The position numbers were made by a program, and so were the translations under genes. Under the pieces are notes generated by a model. That model saw nothing but the letters and a program-made list of their open reading frames with translations, made no database searches and had not been told where the DNA came from. Positions 24,676 through 31,554 of a stretch of DNA of 64,000 nucleotides are shown one piece after another. Each line of letters opens with the position of its first letter. Position 1 is the first letter of the stretch. Where the stretch lies: contig JAVBOW010000017.1 of the NCBI GenBank assembly GCA_031550125.1, positions 1 through 64,000 on the forward strand. The letters are read 5' to 3'. Source of the DNA: JAVBOW01 sp031550125 (GTDB taxonomy: Bacteria; Bacteroidota; Bacteroidia; Bacteroidales; Rikenellaceae).

Positions 24676-25166
24676 CTACTTGCCGGACCGCTCCATTATC
24701 ACAACCTGGCGACCAGCACGACGGCAGTGGAAATCGGATGGGAATTTAGTTTTAGATCGGTGATTTACAGCTTTGCCGCCAAAGCCTTCAGGTGCTTATT
24801 ATTAGTCACAAATATGCTACTTATGTGATTATAACGCTCTTCGCCTTACGGTAACGACGCTGTGCATAGCGTGCGTCGGATTTCGCTTGTCGTTTGAGTT
24901 TCAAACCGGAGCGGACTGCGGTCCGTGAGGATTTGAAATGATAAGGATAAGTGAAAGATGATGCGCGATATGCGCAGCCAACATATAATTGAGACTGGTC
25001 CAGATTTTTTTGGATGGTATCGGTGATCAGAATTTGGATCGGTTTGATCCGCCGGGCCTCTTTATATCTCAAAATTTCCCGCAAAAACAGGCCGACGATA
25101 TGCCTAAAATAATTTTGCCGAGAAATTTGACAAGCTCTTAGACAGATTAGATTTTTGGGAATCCGT
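24676..25166. other. Intergenic region with dispersed repeats
   Basis: This 491-base gap separates the end of the signalling operon from the convergent HAD gene. It contains the 45-base repeat (24848-24892, also at 132-176) joined to the 106-base repeat (24895-25000, also at 53856-53961). No gene is supported. Confidence 0.6.
24895..25000. repeat. Dispersed repeat, copy A
   Basis: About 93 of 106 positions match 53856-53961 by manual alignment. The best conserved part is a 33-base block that includes GATGCGCGATATGCGCAGCC, with an internal dyad TGCGCGATATGCGCA. Confidence 0.8.
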
Positions 25167-25820
25167 TTACTGCAGCAACATGCTTTCCAGTGCGGCGGTG
25201 TCTTCCGCAAAGCGGCTTGCGCCCTCCCGCTCCATCTCCTCGCGGCTGCCGTAGCCGTAGAGTACGCCTATGAAATCCGTACCCAACGCGCGTGCGGCTT
25301 GCGCGTCGTATTTGCGGTCGCCTATGGTCACAGCCTGCGACGGGTCGGCTATGCTGCGCTTGTTCAGTACATACTGCAGTACGGCCTCTTTTTTCTGGCG
25401 AGGGCCTGAGAATTCGCCGCCGCCCACCATTACGAAATATTCCAGCAGGCCGTGCCTGTCGAGTATTATGCGTGCGAAACTTTCCGGTTTGCATGTGGCC
25501 ACCAACAGTTCGTGTCCGGCCGATTTCAGTTTTTGCAGCAATTCGCGTATGCCGGGGAAGGGCAGGTTGTCGTACAGGCCGTCCATGGTGAATTTTTCGC
25601 GGTATTTCGATAGCGCCGCCAGGGCTTTGTCCTCCGCGAACCCGTAATATTCGATGAAGGCGTCCTTGATGGGAAGCCCTACGAATCGGTTAAGATCTCT
25701 GATCTCGCCTTCCGGTACTCCCAAATGACGCAACGCATGGGCCACGGCGGTTGTCACGCCGCGCGCCGAATCCACCAGCGTGCCATCCATATCGAATATT
25801 ATATACCTGTAACGTTCCAT
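25167..25820 (-). CDS. HAD-family phosphatase (phosphoglycolate phosphatase-like)
   Basis: This 217-residue protein shows the HAD motifs in order: DMDGTLVDS near residue 9, ATCKPESF (motif II threonine and lysine) near 108-115, and VTIGDRKYDAQAA (motif IV) near 165-177. The cap between motifs I and II is helical, as in the Gph/PGMB group. It would hydrolyse a small phosphate ester; the substrate cannot be told. I start at ATG 25820, preferring it to a GTG six bases upstream. It follows the GNAT gene by 90 bases and also has its own -7 element. Confidence 0.85.
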   Translation of the reverse strand: MERYRYIIFDMDGTLVDSARGVTTAVAHALRHLGVPEGEIRDLNRFVGLPIKDAFIEYYGFAEDKALAALSKYREKFTMDGLYDNLPFPGIRELLQKLKSAGHELLVATCKPESFARIILDRHGLLEYFVMVGGGEFSGPRQKKEAVLQYVLNKRSIADPSQAVTIGDRKYDAQAARALGTDFIGVLYGYGSREEMEREGASRFAEDTAALESMLLQ

Positions 25821-25851
25821 TATCACAACCGGCGGATATGCAAAACCGGTG

Positions 25852-25859
25852 CAAATTTA
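25852..25859 (-). promoter_or_regulatory. -7 element ahead of the HAD gene
   Basis: TAAATTTG on the minus strand matches TAnnTTTG, about 32 bases before the start codon. No good upstream TTTG was found. Confidence 0.35.
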
Positions 25860-25910
25860 GATAGATTTTCAGAAAAAGGAAAGTGAGGCGGATAATATTA
25901 TCCAGCCTTG

Positions 25911-26441
25911 CTATTTGACGGGATTGATAAGTTGCAGCATATATTCGTCCTGCCAGTCGGCCGTGGTTTTTATCCACTCCTTTTTAATGCCTATTATCGT
26001 AAATCCCCTCCCTTTGAAGAGGGCCAGACTTGCGTTGTTGTATGCAGGTATGTTGCAGTATATCTGGTTGAGTCCCAGTGTTCCGAAACAGTATTGGGTC
26101 AGCAGCGATAACGCCGCCGAGGCGTATCCGTTGCGTTTGTCCTGCTGTTCGTATATGAGTATGCCCACTCCCGCCCTGCGGTTGTAAGGATCGATGTCGA
26201 ACAGGTCTATGGCGCCCACGGTCTTGGCCGGGCTGCGCGTCTCTATTATCAGCCTCAGCTGCCCCGTTTCGTAGATGTTGTGGCGCTGGCTTTCGATAAA
26301 CTGGCGCAGGATGTATTTCGACAGCGGAGCTATGGTGTTGCTCACTTTCCACAGGTTGACGTCGTTCTCCCACTTGTAGAGAACGTCCACATCTTCCGGT
26401 TCCAGGGCGCGCAGGCGCACTATATCGTTTTCTAACATCAT
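25911..26441 (-). CDS. GNAT-family N-acetyltransferase (SpeG/RimJ-like)
   Basis: This 176-residue protein starts IVRLRALEPEDVDVLYKWEND, typical of the RimJ/SpeG branch. It has the acetyl-CoA-binding region GVGILIYEQQDKRNGYASAAL near 90-110 and the NIPAYNNASLALFKGRGF motif near 134-151. The likely reaction is transfer of acetyl from acetyl-CoA to an amine such as a polyamine or protein N-terminus; the substrate is not determined. Its ATG overlaps the ROK gene's stop by one base (TAATG), so the two are translationally coupled. A second ATG three bases in could also serve. Confidence 0.88.
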   Translation of the reverse strand: MMLENDIVRLRALEPEDVDVLYKWENDVNLWKVSNTIAPLSKYILRQFIESQRHNIYETGQLRLIIETRSPAKTVGAIDLFDIDPYNRRAGVGILIYEQQDKRNGYASAALSLLTQYCFGTLGLNQIYCNIPAYNNASLALFKGRGFTIIGIKKEWIKTTADWQDEYMLQLINPVK

Positions 26442-27673
26442 TACAGTCCTATTATCCGGTTGCGGATTAGCATTGCGGCTCCCACGGCTCCGGCCGGGTC
26501 GCCCATTTGCGAAATGCGGAAATTGGTGTCGTTGTAAACCAACCCGAGCGAGAATTTGTTGGCCGCCGACTTGAGGGGCATCGTAAGCAATTCTCCTGCG
26601 GCCGACAGGTGTCCGCCGATTATTACCAGCTCCGGGTTGAATATGTTGATCAGGTAGGCCACGCTGCGGCCTATTTTTTCTCCCGCTTCGTCTATAAGTT
26701 CTATGGACAGGTTGTCGTCGTGTTTGGCAGCCTCTATGATATCGTATATGTGTATGCTGCCGTTGCGCTCCGCCTTTTCGCGCAGGGTGGTGTTAACCCC
26801 CTGTCCCACGAGCGCTAACAGCTTGTTTTCGATGGCTATCCCCGATACCTCGGTTTCCAGGCACCCTTTCTTGCCGCAGGCGCATATCACTTCGTTGTCG
26901 AAGAACGGGGTGTGGCCGAATTCTCCCGCGAAGCCCGACTTGCCGTAGTAGAGCTTGCCGTCGGATACTATGCCTATGGCCACGCCTCCGCGTCCGAGGT
27001 GGAGGTAGATCACGTTTTTCTCCTTGTTGCTGTCCTGCCCGAAATATTCGGCGTAACAGCGTGCGCGGGTGTCGTTCTCGAGCAGCACCTTTATCCCGGT
27101 ATTTTGCTCTATTATGTCGCGCAGCGAACGCGATTCTGCTGTAAAGTATTTGTAGCTGCGTCCGGTGTTGGGATTTACGCGGCCCGCTATGCATACCCCC
27201 AGCCCGAGTATCTTGCTGCGGTCTATGCCGCAGTTGTGTATCAGCGTCTCGATGTTCGAGCAGATTCCCTGCAGCGACTGCGGCGTGTCCTTGAGTTCGA
27301 AATCGGGATTTTTGCTGTAGGTTATAATGTTGTTCTTAAGGTCGGTTATTACGAAATGTATCCCGTCGCGGCATATGTCCACCCCCGCGAAATAGATGGC
27401 CGAATTGGCAAGGCCGAAGATGTTGGGGCGGCGTCCGCCCGGCGTCTCCACCTTGCCGTTGTCCGTGACAAGGTTTTCGTCCACCAATTCGCCTACGAGT
27501 TTGGTTATGGTGGGTATGCTTATGTGGAGTTCTTTGGTGAGTTCGGCCAGCGTACACTGTCCGTTGACGGCCATGTGTGCGATTATATTCCTCTTTATGA
27601 GGCTGTTTTTATGGGAGATACCCTTTTGGATATCGTCCTCGTGGCGGTTGAAGAACTCTTTGAGTGATGCCAT
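26441..27673 (-). CDS. ROK-family transcriptional regulator (NagC/XylR-like)
   Basis: I start at ATG 27673 (410 residues). The N-terminal winged HTH spans about 24-75 (TLAELTKELHISIPTITKLV). The ROK sugar-kinase-like domain follows, with VCIAGRVN, LHLGRGGVAIGIV, GEFGHTPF and the zinc motif CACGKKGCLE near 260-269. It is therefore a repressor or activator responding to a sugar or sugar phosphate. A -7 element sits 28-35 bases upstream. Its partner is the overlapping acetyltransferase gene, which may act on the same amino-sugar pathway (weak inference). Confidence 0.9.
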   Translation of the reverse strand: MASLKEFFNRHEDDIQKGISHKNSLIKRNIIAHMAVNGQCTLAELTKELHISIPTITKLVGELVDENLVTDNGKVETPGGRRPNIFGLANSAIYFAGVDICRDGIHFVITDLKNNIITYSKNPDFELKDTPQSLQGICSNIETLIHNCGIDRSKILGLGVCIAGRVNPNTGRSYKYFTAESRSLRDIIEQNTGIKVLLENDTRARCYAEYFGQDSNKEKNVIYLHLGRGGVAIGIVSDGKLYYGKSGFAGEFGHTPFFDNEVICACGKKGCLETEVSGIAIENKLLALVGQGVNTTLREKAERNGSIHIYDIIEAAKHDDNLSIELIDEAGEKIGRSVAYLINIFNPELVIIGGHLSAAGELLTMPLKSAANKFSLGLVYNDTNFRISQMGDPAGAVGAAMLIRNRIIGL

Positions 27674-27700
27674 CGGCAGGCTCGTTATTAAATATTTTTG

Positions 27701-27708
27701 CAAATATA
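27701..27708 (-). promoter_or_regulatory. -7 element ahead of the ROK gene
   Basis: TATATTTG on the minus strand is a perfect TAnnTTTG, 28 bases before the start codon at 27673, predicting a leader of about 20 bases. Confidence 0.5.
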
Positions 27709-27799
27709 ATTATTTTTTCTTTAGTTGTAGTCATGTTTAATAAAAATTTTAGAAAATTACCGAAATATTTTAAGAAGTTGCCGTTTTGTGGTGTAAACA

Positions 27800-27836
27800 A
27801 TAAAAAACCGGCTCCTCCTAAGGGGAACCGGGTTTT
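27800..27836 (-). terminator. Terminator after fabD
   Basis: On the minus strand ACCCGGTTCCCC pairs with the AGGAGCCGGT region around TTAGG, followed by TTTTTTATTG. It lies between fabD and the ROK gene and separates their transcripts. Confidence 0.65.
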
Positions 27837-27921
27837 GGTGTAAATATGTAAATATGAATAATATAGCGCTGGTATGCTGCGCGAAGCGCATTATTAAATT
27901 TCCTGCGCCCAGGCCTGCCTT

Positions 27922-28806
27922 TTAAAGTTCTTGCTTCGAAACTGCGGCCACTTCGCGGTTCACTTTTTTGATGAGTCCTTGCAGTACGGAGCCTGGACCG
28001 AGTTCGGTGAAGTCGTCCGCGCCGTCGGCTATCATATTTTGCACGATCTGCGTCCAGCGCACGGGTGCGGTAAGCTGGGCTATGAGGTTGGCCTTGATCT
28101 TTTCGGGATCGGTGTAGGGCTTGGCGTCCACGTTCTGGTAGACGGGGCAGACGGGTTTCTGGAACGGAGCGGCGTTGATGGCGGCCTCGAGTTCCACGCG
28201 GGCGGGTTCCATAAGCGGCGAGTGGAAAGCGCCTCCCACGCTCAGTTTGAGGGCGCGTTTGGCTCCTGCGGCCAGGAGCGCCTCGCAGGCTTTGTCTATG
28301 CCTTCCATGGAGCCGGATATGACCAGTTGTCCGGGGCAGTTGTAGTTGGCCGGAACCACCACCTCGGGGATCGAGGCGCATATCTCCTCTACTTTGGCGT
28401 CGTCGAGGCCCAGTACGGCGGCCATCGTCGACGGTTGTTTTTCGCAGGCTTTCTGCATGGCTTGCGCGCGGGCCGAAACGAGCCTCAGTCCGTCTTCGAA
28501 ACTGAGCGCGCCGGCGGCCGCCAGGGCGCTGAACTCGCCCAGGGAGTGTCCAGCCACCATGTCGGGGTTGAACTCTTTGCCCAGCGATTTGGCCAGCGCC
28601 ACCGAGTGTATGAATATGGCGGGCTGGGTCACTTTGGTTTGGGTGAGTTCTTCCTGGGTCCCTTCGAACATTATCCTGCAAATGTCGAAGCCGAGTATCT
28701 CGTTGGCTTTGTCGAACATCGCCTTTGCTTCGGGGACGTTGTCGTAGAGTGGTTTGCCCATTCCGGGAAACTGCGCCCCCTGTCCGGGGACTACGAATGC
28801 TTTCAT
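27922..28806 (-). CDS. fabD: Malonyl-CoA:ACP transacylase
   Basis: I start at ATG 28806 (294 residues), because MKAFVVPGQGAQFPGMG is the family's usual N-terminus; the open frame extends 47 codons upstream without conserved sequence. The nucleophile elbow GHSLGEF carries S88, and GAFHSPLM supplies the catalytic histidine near 200. The enzyme transfers malonyl groups to acyl carrier protein in fatty acid synthesis. It is monocistronic, with a -7 element just upstream and a terminator just downstream, divergent from plsC, another lipid gene. Confidence 0.96.
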   Translation of the reverse strand: MKAFVVPGQGAQFPGMGKPLYDNVPEAKAMFDKANEILGFDICRIMFEGTQEELTQTKVTQPAIFIHSVALAKSLGKEFNPDMVAGHSLGEFSALAAAGALSFEDGLRLVSARAQAMQKACEKQPSTMAAVLGLDDAKVEEICASIPEVVVPANYNCPGQLVISGSMEGIDKACEALLAAGAKRALKLSVGGAFHSPLMEPARVELEAAINAAPFQKPVCPVYQNVDAKPYTDPEKIKANLIAQLTAPVRWTQIVQNMIADGADDFTELGPGSVLQGLIKKVNREVAAVSKQEL

Positions 28807-28840
28807 TATGCTGTACGGGTTTAAATTGGTTTCGTAAACG

Positions 28841-28848
28841 CAAAAGTA
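28841..28848 (-). promoter_or_regulatory. -7 element ahead of fabD
   Basis: TACTTTTG on the minus strand fits TAnnTTTG and lies 35 bases before the fabD start codon. Confidence 0.45.
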
Positions 28849-28970
28849 AGGAAAATCCGGGAAGTGCGTCCCGCCCGTGATTAATTGTTGATAAAAGGTT
28901 GCCCTATATAAGGTAGAATCTGCGGAAAAATGGTTAAACTTGCACACTTTTAAAAGGTGAGGTCCGCCCC

Positions 28971-29699
28971 GTGTTTTCCGTGCTTTATTACATATCGGTG
29001 TTCGTTTTCACCCTGGTCTATTTCGTGGCTTTCACGGCGATCTTCCTGCTTACGGTGCTTTTCGACCGCGAGCGCAAAGCGCTGCATTACGCCTCGATAG
29101 TCTGGGCCAGGGGCATTTACGCCCTTTGCCCGCTGTGGCGAGTAAAACTTGAGGGAGCGGAAAAGATCGATCGCAGGAAGCCATACGTGGTAGTGTTGAA
29201 CCACCAGTCGATGCTCGACATCCCCCTGATGTATATTCTTCCGCTCTGTTTCAAGTGGGTGGCCAAGAGAGAGGTCTACAAGTGGCCGCTTTTCGGTTGG
29301 GTCATGCGCATGCACGGTGACATAGCCATAGAGCGCGGCACGGCGGCGAGCGCCAAGAAACTTGTCAGGGACGGAGGCAGGAGGCTGAAAGCCGGCACGT
29401 CGGTGATAATTTTCCCCGAGGGTACGCGCAGCCGCGACGGCCGTGTGGGTCGTTTCCACGAGGGCGCTTTCGTAATGGCCAAAAGCGCCGGCGTCGATAT
29501 CCTTCCCTGCGTGCAGGAGGGTACGGGCAGCGTCATTGACGGCAAAAGGCTGCGTATGCCGCACACGTTCACCGTGCGGGTACTCGATCCCGTCCCCGCG
29601 GCGGAGGCGGCGGCTAAAAGCCCGCGCGAACTTGCCGAGGCGGTTCGCCAAACCATTTTGGAGGCACATAAAGAGTTAAGAAAGGATTTATACGAATGA
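28971..29699 (+). CDS. plsC: 1-acyl-sn-glycerol-3-phosphate acyltransferase
   Basis: This 242-residue membrane-associated enzyme begins at a GTG. A hydrophobic N-terminal segment (about 5-30) is followed by the acyltransferase motif NHQSMLD (H78, D83) and FPEGTRS near 147-153. It adds the second acyl chain to lysophosphatidate, making phosphatidate for phospholipids. It is the first gene of a long plus-strand run and overlaps parE by four bases (ATGA). A TAnnTTTG-like TAAACTTG lies at 28935-28942, with one mismatch. Confidence 0.93.
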   Translation: MFSVLYYISVFVFTLVYFVAFTAIFLLTVLFDRERKALHYASIVWARGIYALCPLWRVKLEGAEKIDRRKPYVVVLNHQSMLDIPLMYILPLCFKWVAKREVYKWPLFGWVMRMHGDIAIERGTAASAKKLVRDGGRRLKAGTSVIIFPEGTRSRDGRVGRFHEGAFVMAKSAGVDILPCVQEGTGSVIDGKRLRMPHTFTVRVLDPVPAAEAAAKSPRELAEAVRQTILEAHKELRKDLYE

Positions 29700-31552
29700 C
29701 AGATTCGGCAGCAGCGAACTACACGGACGAACATATCAGGACGCTCGATTGGAAGGAGCATATCCGCCGCCGTCCCGGCATGTACATAGGCAAGCTGGGC
29801 GACGGGTCGTCCTCCGACGACGGCATCTACATCCTCATAAAGGAGGTGCTGGACAACTCCGTCGACGAATATATGATGGGCTTCGGCAAGCAGATCGAGA
29901 TCACCATCGAGAATGGCGCGGTCACCGTACGCGATTACGGCCGCGGCATTCCGCTGGGCAAACTGGCCGAGGTGGCCAGCAGGATGAACACCGGAGCCAA
30001 ATACGATTCCAAGGCGTTTAAGAAGTCGGTGGGCCTGAACGGCGTTGGTATCAAGGCTGTCAACGCCTTGTCGGACAGGTTCGTCATCCGCTCGGTACGC
30101 GACGGCGACGCCCGCAGCGTGACGTTCTCCGCCGGCGAGGAGCTGTCGGACGTCTCCGAGAAGAACGTGTCGGACAGGAACGGCACCAGCATAACGTTCC
30201 ATGCGGACGAGTCCGTCTTCGGCCCCTACGCCTATCAAATGGAGTACGTCGAGTCCATGCTGCGCAACTACACCTACCTCAACGCGGGGTTGGTGATAAA
30301 GCTCAACGGCGAGAGCTTCGTCTCCAGGAACGGGCTTTTAGACCTGCTCAACGAGAATATCTCCGAAGATCCCCTCTATACGCCTATACACCTGGTCAAC
30401 GGCGACATAGAAGTGGCCATAACCCACGGCACGGGCTACGGCGAAACCTATTTCTCTTTCGTTAACGGCCAGCATACCACCCAGGGAGGCACCCACCAGG
30501 CCGCTTTCCGCGAGGCCATAGCCAAGACCATCAAGGAGTTCTACCGTAAGGATTACGACGCGTCCGACATCCGCACAAGCATAATCGCCGCCGTGAGCGT
30601 AAAGGTGGAGGAGCCTATGTTCGAGTCGCAGACCAAAACCAAGCTGGGTTCCAAAGATATGGGTCCCGACGGCCCGCCGGTGCGTACTTTCGTGGTGGAT
30701 TTTCTCAAGCAGCATCTGGACAACTACCTGCACAAGCATCCCGAGACGGCCGACATACTTCAAAAGAAGATAGTCGAGAACGAGAAGGAGCGCAAAGCCA
30801 TCAGCGGCATACAGAAGAAGGCCCGCGAGATGGCCAAAAAGGTGAGCCTTAACAATAAGAAACTGCGCGATTGCCGCGTCCACCTTGGCGACAAGCACGA
30901 GCAGGCGGAAAATACCATGATCTTCATAACCGAGGGCAACTCGGCCAGCGGCTCGATAACCAAAAGCCGCGACGTGAACACCCAGGCCGTCTTCTCCCTG
31001 CGCGGCAAGCCCCTGAATTGCTACGGCCTGACTAAAAAAATAGTCTACGAGAACGAGGAGTTCAACCTGCTGCAAGCGGCGCTGAACATAGAGGAAGACA
31101 TGGATAACCTGCGGTACAACAAGGTGGTGATAGCCACCGACGCCGACGTTGACGGCATGCACATACGCCTGTTGCTGATGACGTTCTTCCTTCAATTTTT
31201 TCCCGACGTTATCCGTGGCGGCCACCTTTATGTGCTGCAAACCCCTCTTTTCCGCGTACGCAACAAAAAAGAGACGGTCTACTGCTACACCGACGAGGAG
31301 CGCCAGAAAGCCATAGCGCGCCTGGGTAAAAAGCCCGAAATAACCCGTTTCAAGGGTCTCGGCGAGATATCGCCCGACGAGTTCAAAGAGTTCATAGGCG
31401 AGAATATGCGCCTCGAGAAGGTACGCCTGACCAAAGACGATCCCATACACGACATGCTCGAATTCTACATGGGAAAGAATACCATGGACCGCCAGGGCTT
31501 CATTATAGGCAACCTGCGCATAGAGGCCGATTACGTTGAGGAAGTGAGTTAA
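29696..31552 (+). CDS. parE: DNA topoisomerase IV subunit B
   Basis: This 618-residue type IIA topoisomerase ATPase subunit has RRRPGMYIG, the GHKL motifs KEVLDNSVDE and DYGRGIPLG, and the ATP-lid motif LNGVGIKAVNAL. Its Toprim domain has EGNSASG and DADVDGMH. With ParC it unlinks daughter chromosomes. ParE is identified over GyrB by its length and by the adjacent parC-like gene two bases downstream; gyrA lies elsewhere at 43311. Translation is coupled to plsC. Confidence 0.95.
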   Translation: MTDSAAANYTDEHIRTLDWKEHIRRRPGMYIGKLGDGSSSDDGIYILIKEVLDNSVDEYMMGFGKQIEITIENGAVTVRDYGRGIPLGKLAEVASRMNTGAKYDSKAFKKSVGLNGVGIKAVNALSDRFVIRSVRDGDARSVTFSAGEELSDVSEKNVSDRNGTSITFHADESVFGPYAYQMEYVESMLRNYTYLNAGLVIKLNGESFVSRNGLLDLLNENISEDPLYTPIHLVNGDIEVAITHGTGYGETYFSFVNGQHTTQGGTHQAAFREAIAKTIKEFYRKDYDASDIRTSIIAAVSVKVEEPMFESQTKTKLGSKDMGPDGPPVRTFVVDFLKQHLDNYLHKHPETADILQKKIVENEKERKAISGIQKKAREMAKKVSLNNKKLRDCRVHLGDKHEQAENTMIFITEGNSASGSITKSRDVNTQAVFSLRGKPLNCYGLTKKIVYENEEFNLLQAALNIEEDMDNLRYNKVVIATDADVDGMHIRLLLMTFFLQFFPDVIRGGHLYVLQTPLFRVRNKKETVYCYTDEERQKAIARLGKKPEITRFKGLGEISPDEFKEFIGENMRLEKVRLTKDDPIHDMLEFYMGKNTMDRQGFIIGNLRIEADYVEEVS

Positions 31553-31554
31553 AG

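Noticed and set aside
27818..28843. 341-codon minus-strand frame overlapping fabD
   Set aside because: Arg/Gly/Pro-rich shadow of fabD in another frame.
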